Source: Aureibacillus halotolerans (GTDB taxonomy: Bacteria > Bacillota > Bacilli > Bacillales > DSM-28697). Taken from it: 64,000 nucleotides of DNA. The notes beneath the pieces were generated by a model. That model searched no databases. It was given only the letters and a program-made list of their open reading frames with translations, and had not been told where the DNA came from. Numbering within the stretch: position 1 is the stretch's first letter; each line of letters begins with the position of its first letter. This document shows, one piece after another, positions 17,924 through 27,265 of the stretch. Where the stretch lies: the NCBI RefSeq assembly GCF_004363045.1, contig NZ_SNYJ01000012.1:1-64000 (forward strand). Direction: 5' to 3'. The position numbers and the translations under genes are program-made.

Positions 17924-17959
17924 ATGATAAAATTTAAGGATAGTCAGCGTAATTTATGA
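17924..17959 (+). CDS. 11-codon leader frame coupled to epsM-like gene
   Basis: ATG at 17924 is followed by 10 codons and TGA, encoding MIKFKDSQRNL. It has a strong ribosome site GGGAGGG (17907-17913). Its stop overlaps the epsM-like start (ATGA at 17956-17959), while that start has no ribosome site of its own. The DNA resembles the 3' end of the preceding gene (19 of 24 bases from the ATG match the text encoding MEKFKGSQ), so it looks like a duplicated tail now serving as a translation initiator. Confidence 0.5.
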   Translation: MIKFKDSQRNL

Positions 17960-18585
17960 AGCAAATCAATTTAATTGGTAACGGTGGCCATAGCAAAGTC
18001 ATTCAGGATTTAATTCGGCTAGTTCCTGATTTTAAAATTAATAGAATATTCGATCAAAAAATTCAACATGTATACACAATGACAGATATTTTCTATCATC
18101 CCCAAATGGATTTATCTCAAGTTAGTCCATCAGATGACACTTTTGTGATCGCCATTGGGGACAACCATACGCGAAAGAAGATCTATGTCGCACATCAACT
18201 ACTTAATTTTTATGAAACGTTCAATCATCCCAGTGCAGTGATTAGTCAGCAGGCAACGATTGAATCTGGTGCCGTTATTATGGCGGGAGCTGTGGTGCAA
18301 GCCGATGCAATTGTAGGTGCACATACGATTATTAACACAAGAGCAAGTGTTGGACATGACTGTCACATTGGCGCTTTTGCACATATCGCACCAGGGGCTA
18401 CACTCACAGGAAATGTGAAGGTAGGAGAAGGGAGCATGGTTGGAGCAGGAGCCGTTGTGATTCCAGGTGTCTCTATCGGTCAATGGTCCACTATAGGAGC
18501 AGGCGCTGTCGTCACAAATGATATTCCTGATTATGCCACTGCTGTAGGTGTACCAGCGAAGATAAGAGAAAGGAGTAGCCAATGA
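17956..18585 (+). CDS. epsM: sugar O/N-acetyltransferase, EpsM/PglD/NeuD type
   Basis: Probably N-acetylates UDP-4-amino-sugar to give UDP-N,N'-diacetylbacillosamine, downstream of the EpsN aminotransferase. The N-terminal part is a small nucleotide-sugar-binding Rossmann-like domain (LIGNGGHSKVIQDLI, then FVIAIGDNHTRKKI). The C-terminal half is a left-handed beta-helix of hexapeptide repeats, with the likely catalytic His in NTRASVGHDCHIG and AHIAPGATLTG. 209 aa is normal. There is no ribosome site before this ATG; translation seems to depend on the leader frame that overlaps it. Its stop overlaps the aminotransferase start. Confidence 0.9.
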   Translation: MKQINLIGNGGHSKVIQDLIRLVPDFKINRIFDQKIQHVYTMTDIFYHPQMDLSQVSPSDDTFVIAIGDNHTRKKIYVAHQLLNFYETFNHPSAVISQQATIESGAVIMAGAVVQADAIVGAHTIINTRASVGHDCHIGAFAHIAPGATLTGNVKVGEGSMVGAGAVVIPGVSIGQWSTIGAGAVVTNDIPDYATAVGVPAKIRERSSQ

Positions 18586-19739
18586 ACCAACTAGAGAGGA
18601 TCCATTTGTCATCTCCACACATGAGTGGTAGAGAACAAAAATATGTGCAAGAAGCGTTTGATACAAATTGGGTTGCCCCTTTAGGCAAAAATGTCGATGA
18701 ATTCGAGAGAGAAACTGCGGCATATGCAGGTGTAAAGGCAGCGGCAGCAGTATCCTCTGGCACAGCTGCAATTCATTTAGCCTTAAAGCTGATCGGGGTA
18801 GAGGAAGGCGATACGGTTTTTTGTTCCTCATTGACATTCGTAGCAAGTGCAAACCCCGTTTTATATCAGAAAGCCAAGATTGTCTTCATCGATTCGGAGC
18901 TAGATTCGTGGAATATGTGTCCGCAAGCGTTGAAAAAAGCGCTTCAAGAGGCGGATAAGGGTGGGTGCCTTCCAAAGGCTTTGATTGTAGTGAATTTGTA
19001 TGGACAATGTGCAAAGATGAGTGAAATCATGGCGCTTTGTGAGACGTATGGTGTCAAAGTGATTGAGGATGCCGCGGAATCCTTAGGCTCCATTGATGAT
19101 AACCGAATGAGCGGATCATTTGGTCATTTTGGCGTGTATTCTTTTAATGGAAACAAAATCATTACAACCTCTGGAGGAGGCATGCTTATCTCCAACGATG
19201 AGGAGGCCATCGAAAAGGCTCGTTTTTACGCCACACAATCGCGCGATCCAGCGGCTCATTACCAGCATAGTCAGACCGGATATAACTATAGAATGAGCAA
19301 CGTGCTTGCGGGGATTGGGAGAGGGCAGTTGGAAGTGTTAGAAGAACGTGTCGCGCGAAGGAGAGAAATTTATCAGGCTTATGAGGATGCATTTCGAGCT
19401 ATTGATTTTATTACAATGATGCCAGAACGTCCAAACACACGGCATAACCGTTGGTTGACTACACTGACGTTGCCCTCTGGAGCGGACGTAGCCGTGGTGG
19501 AAATCTTAAAAAGCTTGGCAGAGCAAAATATCGAAGCGCGGCATGTGTGGAAGCCACTGCACTTGCAGCCGTTATTTAGTGATAGGTTGTTTGTATCGGC
19601 ACAAAGAGAAAACGTTTCGCACGCTGAGCAGCTCTTCAATCATGGTTTGTGCTTGCCTTCGGGGAGTAATCTGACGGAGGAGGAGTTGGGTAGAGTGATT
19701 GAGGCGGTGTTGAATGTAGCGGTTGCGAAATCAATGTAG
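18582..19739 (+). CDS. epsN: PLP-dependent sugar aminotransferase, EpsN/PglE (DegT/DnrJ/EryC1) type
   Basis: Transfers an amino group to the 4-keto sugar made by the EpsC-type dehydratase. It shows SSGTAAIHLALKLIGV (about residue 52), EDAAESLGS (about 158) and the PLP lysine in SFNGNKIITTSGGG (about 190), all standard for the family. 385 aa, full length. AAAGGAG lies upstream inside epsM, and the start overlaps the epsM stop (ATGA). Last gene of the operon; no clear terminator follows within 100 bases. Confidence 0.93.
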   Translation: MNQLERIHLSSPHMSGREQKYVQEAFDTNWVAPLGKNVDEFERETAAYAGVKAAAAVSSGTAAIHLALKLIGVEEGDTVFCSSLTFVASANPVLYQKAKIVFIDSELDSWNMCPQALKKALQEADKGGCLPKALIVVNLYGQCAKMSEIMALCETYGVKVIEDAAESLGSIDDNRMSGSFGHFGVYSFNGNKIITTSGGGMLISNDEEAIEKARFYATQSRDPAAHYQHSQTGYNYRMSNVLAGIGRGQLEVLEERVARRREIYQAYEDAFRAIDFITMMPERPNTRHNRWLTTLTLPSGADVAVVEILKSLAEQNIEARHVWKPLHLQPLFSDRLFVSAQRENVSHAEQLFNHGLCLPSGSNLTEEELGRVIEAVLNVAVAKSM

Positions 19740-19990
19740 GGGGGCACTGGCTTGCTATTTATTGATGTGACTAGGATAAAAAGAATCTTAACGTAATCTC
19801 CAAAGTAGTCGGATAATGGAAAAAAACAGTAACGTTCGCGCAGGAAGAAAAAGTAACGGAAGCATTCACATTTGATCAACTAAAAAGTTTATTTTTAAGG
19901 AATGGGTTTGGAGCCAAATTTCATTTTCCAGTGTAATTAGTGGGTGAAAGGGATAGGTTTTGAATTCCTGTTTGAAGAAGTGCGTCTACG

Positions 19991-20038
19991 TTGGTTGAAA
20001 TAGACCTCAGCTTCATCAGTGAGTTCTATTTCAACCAA
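19991..20038. terminator. 19-bp inverted repeat, possible bidirectional terminator or attenuator
   Basis: TTGGTTGAAATAGACCTCA (19991-20009) pairs with TGAGTTCTATTTCAACCAA (20020-20038), with a single mismatch and a 10-base loop. There is no T run on either side, so termination is uncertain. A paired structure this long in otherwise gene-free DNA is unlikely to be chance. Confidence 0.5.
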
Positions 20039-20235
20039 TCTAAATCAATGGGTAAGCTCTACTGGATATCTTAACGCTAATGGTATCCGCGTCTTATCTT
20101 CCTCTTGTCCTTAATGAGCTCCCTCTGCTCGTTTTTAATTACAGCCACTCAAATTTACCACCCACGCATTGTTTTTAACTACGGTTTTCCTATGACTATC
20201 CCCATTCATCGCAAATATCCCTACAAATAAATGAC

Positions 20236-20272
20236 AAAAACTCTACAGATTAAGTTTAATCATCTTGTACTA
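20236..20272. repeat. decayed copy of the terminator element at 27266-27310
   Basis: Shares CTACAGATTAAGTTT and CATCTTGTA with the intact terminator at 27266-27310, including the loop sequence. The closing stem is lost here because TGTACTATT replaces TGTAGGGCT. It is not expected to terminate. Confidence 0.5.
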
Positions 20273-20567
20273 TTCCCTCACTTGGATCGATCGTGTACAG
20301 ATAAGCGTCAGAGTTATTTTTGATGAGTTTCTCTATTGAATAACGCTTAATGTTGATCTTTCAATACTTTCAACCCCCATTCACTTGCGTTTGATCCACG
20401 GATGATTTCAATTCCCAGACATAGTGTCATCTAATCTTCTTTCCAAAGTAAAAAGGCATAGCCCTTCTGTAGGAATGTGCGTAAACTATAAAGTACGGAT
20501 GAGCCCTTTGAAGAGATGCTAAATTGACTTTGGCCGGCTGGAGTACAGACGTAAAGGAGAAGCCGAT

Positions 20568-22313
20568 GTGAAGAAACGAGGAAAGTCCAAATCAACAATG
20601 AGCATCCATTGGAAACTATTGATCAGCTTTTTTTGTGTGACGATGATCCCATTAATGACTGTAGCTGTTTTTCTTTTTATGAAAAGTTCAACAATTATTT
20701 ATGAGAATGCCAGCCAATATACAACACAACTGCTCCAGCAGACAAATCGTGAAATTCAGTTGCGGTTGAGTCAAATTGCCAAGGATTCAGTAAACATCAT
20801 CACCTCCCCTGGGGTGCAGAGCCTTCAATCCCTTAGCGAGGCAAATTATACGGAAAAAAGGGACATGCGAGCTCAGTTGTACCAGTTGATTAATACAAAT
20901 GGCGTTGTCGAACGTGCCGTTATTTTCGACCGCGAAGGGAATAAAATTGTGGAGACAGGTTCGCCACAAACGGAATCATTGCTTCCCGAGGAACAGACCT
21001 TCATAGCGCAGTTGGGTGGGAAAGTTTCCTGGCATTACACGCCAAAAGTCTCCGAGTTTAGCATTGAGCCTTTATTAAAAGCGGAACGAGCCATTAAAAA
21101 TTTACAAGGCAATGATCCGGCCATTAAAGGATATTTGCTGTTTGAAATTCCTGAAAGTATTGTTTTCGAATCCATTCGCCAGTTGGAACTGGGGGAAACG
21201 GGTATCGCATTTATCATCGACGACGCGAATCACATCGTGACAAGCCAGAACCGTAAGATGATCGGCCAGACCGTTCATCCCGCTATAGAAGGTAAATTGA
21301 CTGGGGGAAAAGGTACGTTTGTTGAAAAAATTAACGGTGAGATGTATTTCATTTCATACCATGCGTCACCTGAGATTGGCTGGAAGACGATCGGGATGGT
21401 GCCTACTGAGGAAATGACGCCGGGGTTGCTGGAAGTCCAGAAGACGAATATGTATGTCATCGTATTTTGGGTGTTTGTGGCCATTATCATTTCTCTCCTC
21501 CTAACCAAAAGCGTCACTGGCCCGATAAAGCGTCTGATTGAAAAGATGAGGCAAGTGGAGACTGGGGACTTTTCAGGCGAAATTCGTTTGCAAGGCAGCA
21601 AAGAGGTGACGGATCTTTCCCTCAGCTTTAATCGAATGACTCGACGGCTGAACCGAATGATTCAAAAAGTATACCAGAAGGAAATCAGTGAAAAGCAGGC
21701 TCAGCTGAAAGCATTGCAGGCGCAGATTCATCCCCATTTTCTCTATAATACGTTAGACAGTATCTACTGGTCTTTGTATATAAAAGGGGAGGAGTCTATA
21801 GGGAATGTCGTGGTCTCCTTATCCAATATGCTTAGATACAGCATTAGTGAGGAATTGAAGGACGTCAGCTTGGAAAAAGAAATCGAAAACTGCAAACATT
21901 ACTTTGAGATTCAAAAGCTTAAATATGGAGAAAAGGTTCGTTTTACGGTTCATGTGCCGAAGGTTGTTCTCCAGTGTCAAGTGCCAAAAATGATTTTACA
22001 ACCGTTAATTGAAAACGCTATCATGCATGGGATGGAAACCACTCAGCAAGAGGTCCATATTCAAGTGCTAAGCCAGGAGAGTGACAACGTTCTCTATTTG
22101 AGTGTTATTGATAATGGTTCAGGGTTTCCGTATGACGTAAAAGAATTTCCTTTGAACCCTGCTCGGTTACCTGAAAACAGCATCGGCCTAATGAATGTCA
22201 ATGAGCGTTTAAGGCTTAGATATGGAAAGAATTACGGCGTCAGCATTGAAAGCAAAAAAGGGGAAGGAACTGCAGTGACATTGCGATTGCCCAGTTTGGA
22301 GGAAAACGAATGA
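20568..22313 (+). CDS. sensor histidine kinase, YesM type
   Basis: Membrane sensor of a two-component system that usually controls a carbohydrate transporter. It has a membrane segment at residues 14-36, an extracellular sensor of about 250 residues (Cache-like), a second membrane segment at about 298-318, a HAMP linker, a His_kinase domain with the phospho-acceptor H390 in IHPHFLYNTL, and an ATPase domain with LIENAIMHG (N box) and DNGSGFP / SIGLMNVNERL (G boxes). 581 aa is typical. The start is GTG at 20568 with AAAGGAGA 7 bases upstream. The stop overlaps the response-regulator start (ATGA). Confidence 0.92.
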   Translation: MKKRGKSKSTMSIHWKLLISFFCVTMIPLMTVAVFLFMKSSTIIYENASQYTTQLLQQTNREIQLRLSQIAKDSVNIITSPGVQSLQSLSEANYTEKRDMRAQLYQLINTNGVVERAVIFDREGNKIVETGSPQTESLLPEEQTFIAQLGGKVSWHYTPKVSEFSIEPLLKAERAIKNLQGNDPAIKGYLLFEIPESIVFESIRQLELGETGIAFIIDDANHIVTSQNRKMIGQTVHPAIEGKLTGGKGTFVEKINGEMYFISYHASPEIGWKTIGMVPTEEMTPGLLEVQKTNMYVIVFWVFVAIIISLLLTKSVTGPIKRLIEKMRQVETGDFSGEIRLQGSKEVTDLSLSFNRMTRRLNRMIQKVYQKEISEKQAQLKALQAQIHPHFLYNTLDSIYWSLYIKGEESIGNVVVSLSNMLRYSISEELKDVSLEKEIENCKHYFEIQKLKYGEKVRFTVHVPKVVLQCQVPKMILQPLIENAIMHGMETTQQEVHIQVLSQESDNVLYLSVIDNGSGFPYDVKEFPLNPARLPENSIGLMNVNERLRLRYGKNYGVSIESKKGEGTAVTLRLPSLEENE

Positions 22314-23815
22314 AGATCTGTATTGTTGAAGACGAAACAGTGATCAGAGCAGGCATTAAAAAAATGATCGGGTCTGTAGAACGGTGGCATTTGGTTGGAG
22401 AGGCGCAAAATGGCGAAGAAGGTCTTGTGTTGGTCAGCAAGAAGCGGCCGGACATCGTGATTACGGATATTCGGATGCCAAAGCTTAACGGCATCGAGCT
22501 GTTGCAACAGATTCGGACCATTCACAATGATGCCCTGGTCATTTTACTGACGGGATACGCGGATTTTACATACGCCCAGCAGGCGATCAAGTACGGGGCA
22601 ATGGATTACATTCTTAAACCGTGTAAAGCAGAGGATCTCATCACTATTTTGCAAAAAGCAGAAACAATTTTACAGGAGCGACGGTCTTCCAGAAAGCGTA
22701 TGGAAGACCTCGAAAGTATTGAAAGTGAGTTTCGAACGTGGCGAAAACGTCAGCGATTGCTGGATTTACTTAACGGCATTGATACACATAAATATCAGCT
22801 CAACGAGGAAGATCATCTGGCAAGCAGCGCATATGTAACCGTCTTGTCCATTAGAGTGGAGAACGATCGCCGGTTTGACAATGAATTCACGCTGTTGAAA
22901 GAACATCTGATGTCAACGTTGCGTCCACAGGAGCTTATGATGCTCGAACCCAGCCGTTCAGAACGTTTACTCGTCCTTGGTTTCCAAAATACCTTGAACA
23001 GTCGGAGCATACAACAGGAAGTGCTGTTAGGCATTCGAGGAAGCAAACTACAGCTGCTCCATTGCGGCATTGGACTACCTGAGAGACTTCCAGAAGGAGC
23101 AAATGCTTCCTACAACCAAAGTCAAATGGCCTTAAAGCGAACATCTTCACACAAAAAGTGCATCAATTACAGCGATTTGTATCACCAAACGCATGAAAGC
23201 CCGTTCCGTTTCTATAAGTTGGAAGAAAAACTGTTGAAGCAAATCAGGGAAACGGACATGAAAAGTGCCGATCAAACAATGGAGGAAATTAAAACGGCGC
23301 TTTCCAAAGAAACAGATTCAAACGCCTTACAATACCTTCATGATTTGCACATTCGACTCCAAGGTGAATTCCATAAAGTTGATACGGCTCATTTTAAGGA
23401 ACATCGTGTCAATGACGCTATGCAGTTGTTGCAGTCCGTTGTTCATGCGTCTGTCAGGTCTGTTGAACAGCATCAACGTTCCCACTCAAGTTACGTGGCC
23501 AATCGCGTTCTAAAGCTGATTCACCTTCATTTTCATGAAGACGATCTGACATTGAAAAAGATAGCAAGGCTCGTACAAATGAATGCAAGCTATTTAAGTA
23601 CGGTGTTCAGCAAAGAGCATCATCAATCCTTCAGTGACTACCTTATGGCTTATCGACTCGGTGTGGCTAAAGAAGCACTGGAACACAGCAGTCGTAAAAT
23701 TTATGACATCGCTGAGAGTGTCGGTTATGCGGACAGCCGCCACTTTAGCCAGGTGTTTAAAAAGAATGTTGGATGCTCGCCAGTGGAGTACCGGCGTGGC
23801 GCCAATCGTTCATAG
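22310..23815 (+). CDS. response regulator, YesN type, with AraC-family DNA-binding domain
   Basis: Receiver domain at residues 1-120 with the acidic pair E7/D8, phosphorylation site D53 (ITDIRMP) and the conserved lysine in YILKPC. A long middle region (about 130-395) has no recognised domain. The C-terminal AraC-type double helix-turn-helix (about 400-500) contains LKKIARLVQMNASYLSTVF and VGYADSRHFSQVFKKNVG. It probably activates the sugar ABC operon that begins 287 bases downstream. Translationally coupled to the kinase. Confidence 0.93.
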   Translation: MKICIVEDETVIRAGIKKMIGSVERWHLVGEAQNGEEGLVLVSKKRPDIVITDIRMPKLNGIELLQQIRTIHNDALVILLTGYADFTYAQQAIKYGAMDYILKPCKAEDLITILQKAETILQERRSSRKRMEDLESIESEFRTWRKRQRLLDLLNGIDTHKYQLNEEDHLASSAYVTVLSIRVENDRRFDNEFTLLKEHLMSTLRPQELMMLEPSRSERLLVLGFQNTLNSRSIQQEVLLGIRGSKLQLLHCGIGLPERLPEGANASYNQSQMALKRTSSHKKCINYSDLYHQTHESPFRFYKLEEKLLKQIRETDMKSADQTMEEIKTALSKETDSNALQYLHDLHIRLQGEFHKVDTAHFKEHRVNDAMQLLQSVVHASVRSVEQHQRSHSSYVANRVLKLIHLHFHEDDLTLKKIARLVQMNASYLSTVFSKEHHQSFSDYLMAYRLGVAKEALEHSSRKIYDIAESVGYADSRHFSQVFKKNVGCSPVEYRRGANRS

Positions 23816-24067
23816 AATGGACGAACAAAAACGTATAATTAGTACAACCAACTTGGCGTTTTAGTCAATGGCGCCAGAACTTAGTTGCTGCTCAATTGAA
23901 TGCATCTCTTGTTGATCGAAGCTACTTATGAACTGTCGTCGGTAGAGACGTACACATTTTTTTGGCAGAAGGTGATTGTTCACAGCCTGATGTCTGTTTT
24001 CAAATGATTCCAAACAAAAACCAATCACCGCCCCATTGTTGAGAACGGCAGATTTTCTTACGATGAA

Positions 24068-24088
24068 CCTAGGAGGAATTCTCCTAGG
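24068..24088. promoter_or_regulatory. 21-bp near-perfect palindrome before the sugar ABC operon
   Basis: CCTAGGA (24068-24074) and TCCTAGG (24082-24088) flank GGAATTC. The first arm contains the ribosome-site-like AGGAGG, while the real site for the permease gene (AGGAAGGAA, 24086-24094) begins within the second arm. It could be an operator for the YesN regulator or a hairpin limiting ribosome access. The rest of 23816-24102 shows no gene. Confidence 0.45.
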
Positions 24089-24102
24089 AAGGAATTGGTG
24101 CC

Positions 24103-24987
24103 ATGATGTTAAAAACCCGCAAGGCAAGAGATAATCTCTGGGCTGGTTTTTTTCTGGCCCCACAGTTAATCGGTTTGCTTCTGTTTACGATTGGACCGGT
24201 GGTGTTCGCATTTGTTATAAGTTTTATGGAGTGGAACATTGGGTCTAAGGCGGAATGGATCGGTACGGAAAATTATCAGGAACAATGGTCTGATCCACTG
24301 TTCTGGAAGGTGTTGGGAAACACTGTCCAATTTGCCATCATGTACATTCCGTTGACACTGATTGGAGCGCTGATTGTTGCTCTTCTGCTGAATTTGAAGG
24401 TGAAGGGGCGAACGGTGTTCCGAACGATGTTTTTTATGCCAGTGGTGACATCAACCGTTGCTGTGGCCCTCGTTTGGTCTTGGATGTATAACCCTGATTA
24501 CGGATTGATCAATGCGGCTTTGAGTGTGATTGGTGTGGAAGGGCCTGGTTGGCTAACGAGCACGACGTGGGCATTGCCGTCGGTCGTTATCCTAGCGGTG
24601 TGGCAAGGCATTGGGTATAATATGATCTTATTTCTTGCTGGGCTACAGTCGGTTTCACCCCAACTTTATGAAGCAGCGAGAATTGATGGTGCCAACACTT
24701 GGCAGCGCTTTCGTTCCATTACGTTGCCTATGATTTCCCCGACGACATTTTTTATTTTAATCATGCTTTTAATCAATGCATTTCAGGTGTTCAATGAACC
24801 CTACATGATGACCAAAGGTGGACCAGCAAATGAGACGAATGTCATCGTGTTGCACATTTATCAGACGGCGTTTCAGTTTTTCCAAATGGGCGCAGCTTCT
24901 TCACTTGCCTTTACGCTGTTCTTTATCATCCTCATCTTCACTTTAATCCAGTTTAAGTTTTCAAAGTGGGTGAATTACGATGCATAA
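24103..24987 (+). CDS. sugar ABC transporter permease, first subunit (UgpA/MalF-like)
   Basis: One of the two membrane subunits of a carbohydrate importer. The 294 residues hold six membrane segments. The EAA loop that contacts the ATPase reads EAARIDGANTWQRFRSITLP (about residue 188). The N-terminal basic stretch (LKTRKARDNLWAGFFLAPQ) is typical. AGGAAGGAA precedes the ATG. It overlaps the second permease gene by 8 bases. No ATPase gene is present, so a shared MsmX-type ATPase encoded elsewhere is probably used, as known for Bacillus sugar importers. Confidence 0.93.
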   Translation: MMLKTRKARDNLWAGFFLAPQLIGLLLFTIGPVVFAFVISFMEWNIGSKAEWIGTENYQEQWSDPLFWKVLGNTVQFAIMYIPLTLIGALIVALLLNLKVKGRTVFRTMFFMPVVTSTVAVALVWSWMYNPDYGLINAALSVIGVEGPGWLTSTTWALPSVVILAVWQGIGYNMILFLAGLQSVSPQLYEAARIDGANTWQRFRSITLPMISPTTFFILIMLLINAFQVFNEPYMMTKGGPANETNVIVLHIYQTAFQFFQMGAASSLAFTLFFIILIFTLIQFKFSKWVNYDA

Positions 24988-25810
24988 GCGTCCACTGTCA
25001 GCAACTATTGCGATTTATGCGGTCCTCGTGGTAGGGGCAATCATTATGACGGTTCCTTTTCTCTGGATGCTGTCTACATCGCTAAAAGTGCCGGGAGAGA
25101 TCTTTACATTTCCGCCGAAATGGGTGCCAGACCCGATTGTTTTTGAAAATTTTCCTAGGGCGTGGAACGCGTTGCCATTTGACTTGGCCTACATCAACAG
25201 CTTAAAAATTGCTGTCTTTGTCACGGTCGGCACGTTGTTGACCTGCTCCATGGCTGGTTATGCATTTGCCAAAATTAGCTTTACCGGCAGCCGAATCATT
25301 TTCATATTAATTCTCGCAACGATGATGATTCCTAACCAGGTGACATTGGTTCCTGTGTATATGATTTTCAGCGAATTGAACTGGATTGATACCCATTGGC
25401 CATTGATGATACCGCCTGTGCTTGGCAACGCCTTTGGTGTGTTTTTATTGCGGCAATTTATCGCGGGCATTCCAAATGAGCTTGAAGACGCTGCGGAAAT
25501 TGATGGTTGTAACCGCTTACAAGTGTATTTTAAAATCATTTTGCCAAACGCAAAACCCGCGCTTGCCGCTTTAGCGATTTTCACATTTATGGGCACGTGG
25601 AACAATTTTCTCGGTCCGTTAATTTATTTGCACTCAGAACATCTGTTTACCATACCGCTTTTAATTTCATCTTTTCAGGGACTGTATACAACAGACTGGA
25701 CGCTGCTTATGGCCGCCTCGACAATCTCATTGATTCCGGTCATTGGGGTGTATCTGATGGCGCAGAAGTATTTTGTTGAAGGCATTACTCTTAGCGGTTT
25801 AAAAGGATAG
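24980..25810 (+). CDS. sugar ABC transporter permease, second subunit (UgpE/MalG-like)
   Basis: Second membrane subunit of the same importer: 276 aa, six membrane segments, a conserved opening (VPFLWMLSTSLKVPGEIFTFPPKW) shown here in part, and an EAA loop reading EDAAEIDGCNRLQVYFKIIL (about residue 171). The C-terminus VEGITLSGLKG is typical of the family. The start lies inside the first permease gene, so the two are coupled and made in equal amounts. Confidence 0.93.
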   Translation: MHKRPLSATIAIYAVLVVGAIIMTVPFLWMLSTSLKVPGEIFTFPPKWVPDPIVFENFPRAWNALPFDLAYINSLKIAVFVTVGTLLTCSMAGYAFAKISFTGSRIIFILILATMMIPNQVTLVPVYMIFSELNWIDTHWPLMIPPVLGNAFGVFLLRQFIAGIPNELEDAAEIDGCNRLQVYFKIILPNAKPALAALAIFTFMGTWNNFLGPLIYLHSEHLFTIPLLISSFQGLYTTDWTLLMAASTISLIPVIGVYLMAQKYFVEGITLSGLKG

Positions 25811-25838
25811 AAATTATGTTTGAGGGGGATGTGTGTTG

Positions 25839-27131
25839 ATGAAGAAAATGTTGTTCATGTTGTTTACGGCTTTTGTGATGATGCTGGCTGGCTGTTCTGA
25901 AAGCACTGTAGAGCAAACACCAGACGGCGAAGACGTGGTCACGTTGGATATGGCCATCGTGGCAGGTACAAGTGAGATGCCTGCATGGCAAGGGATCGTG
26001 GATGCATTTAATGGGTCCCATGAAAATATTCAAGTGAATTTACAGCGGCTTCCGGGAAGTTGGGATGATTACGCTCAACGGATGACGACTCAAATCGCCG
26101 CAGGAGATCCCCCTGATATTGGGCGGTTGAACGCAACGATTAAGACATTTGAAGACAAAGGGTATTTGACGGACCTTACGCCTTATTTTGAATCTCTTGA
26201 CACGAGTCTATATACAGATGGACTTTTCCAAAGTACTGATGAGCATATGTATGGCGTACCGATCGTCTCCATGACGCAGGTCCTGTTTTACAACAAAGAT
26301 ATGTTTGACGAGGCAGGAGTAGCGTATCCCCCTATGGATTGGGAAGATCCTTGGACATGGGAAGAATTTGCGGGTGCTGCTGAAGCCTTATCTAGCGGAA
26401 GCGGTGGGAATCGCACGTATGGAGTGCATGCCAAAACGAACATTGAGTCTGGGATACCAACCTACCTATGGTCGAATGGAGGAAGCTATTTTAACGATGA
26501 CATGACAGAAGTCACCTTTGATTCACCCGAAGCGGTCGAAACGCTGACTTTTATTCAAGATCTTATTATCAAAGGGTATGCACCTACCCCGGCAGAAACC
26601 TCCACGATACCGGCAAGCGACATGTTCACGTCGGGTCGGCTTGGGATGATGATTGAAGGACCATGGAACTTTCCGTCCTTCTCTGAAATTGATTCGTTTG
26701 AATGGGGTGTTGCTCCCATTCCGGTTGGACCGAGTGGAGAGAAGCCTATCACAACTCAATTCGTAGATTACTGGGTCGCCTATGAAGGATCAGACCACCA
26801 TGAAGAGGCGGCAGAAGTGATTCAGTTCTTTATTGGAGCAGAAGCGCTTGGCATTTTGGTAGACAACAACATCGGTGGCGTACCAATTCTGAAGAGTGTC
26901 GCAGAGGACAAAAAAGAAGAATTGTTCTCCTCTCTAACTGATGAGGAAAAAGATATGATCTATGAAAGCTACCAATATTCTCGTCTGACGGAAGCCACCA
27001 CCAACTTTTCCGAACTTCAAGTCTTGACTCAGCGTGTGCTGGATCTCCTTGCCCTTGATGAACTGGGACCGGAAGAGGCAGTAAAACAGCTCGAGCCAAT
27101 TTTTATAGAATCCATACAGACCGGTGAATAG
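25839..27131 (+). CDS. sugar ABC transporter substrate-binding lipoprotein
   Basis: Extracellular receptor of the importer. The N-terminus is a lipoprotein signal ending at the lipobox LAGC (about residue 18-20 from this start), so the mature protein is anchored by a lipidated cysteine. The body (about 430 aa) is a family 1 solute-binding protein: AWQGIVDAFNGSHENIQVN, AAGDPPDIGRLN and TSGRLGMMIEGPWNFP are typical. I chose the ATG at 25839 because GAGGGGGA lies 8 bases upstream; GTG 25833 and TTG 25836 are in frame but too close. Unusually, the receptor gene is last rather than first in the operon. The sugar is unknown. Confidence 0.92.
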   Translation: MKKMLFMLFTAFVMMLAGCSESTVEQTPDGEDVVTLDMAIVAGTSEMPAWQGIVDAFNGSHENIQVNLQRLPGSWDDYAQRMTTQIAAGDPPDIGRLNATIKTFEDKGYLTDLTPYFESLDTSLYTDGLFQSTDEHMYGVPIVSMTQVLFYNKDMFDEAGVAYPPMDWEDPWTWEEFAGAAEALSSGSGGNRTYGVHAKTNIESGIPTYLWSNGGSYFNDDMTEVTFDSPEAVETLTFIQDLIIKGYAPTPAETSTIPASDMFTSGRLGMMIEGPWNFPSFSEIDSFEWGVAPIPVGPSGEKPITTQFVDYWVAYEGSDHHEEAAEVIQFFIGAEALGILVDNNIGGVPILKSVAEDKKEELFSSLTDEEKDMIYESYQYSRLTEATTNFSELQVLTQRVLDLLALDELGPEEAVKQLEPIFIESIQTGE

Positions 27132-27265
27132 TGATGAATTTAAGTGAATAAGACATTTGTGGCACTTTTTTCTCCTTAGATGGCCATGGATTAGCGTTCG
27201 TTAATCAACAGACGCTAACATTTGCCCCATGTAAAGATATCAGAGCGACTCCCAATAGTCATGTT

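Larger units (their letters stand above)
19740..20567. other. gene-free region of about 830 bp after the eps operon
   Basis: No coding region is convincing. It holds a long inverted repeat at 19991-20038 and a decayed copy of the terminator-like element of 27266-27310 (around 20236-20272), both listed separately. A ribosome site AAAGGAGA at 20553-20560 serves the histidine kinase gene. The promoter of the two-component operon must lie here but no clear -35/-10 pair was found. Confidence 0.5.
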
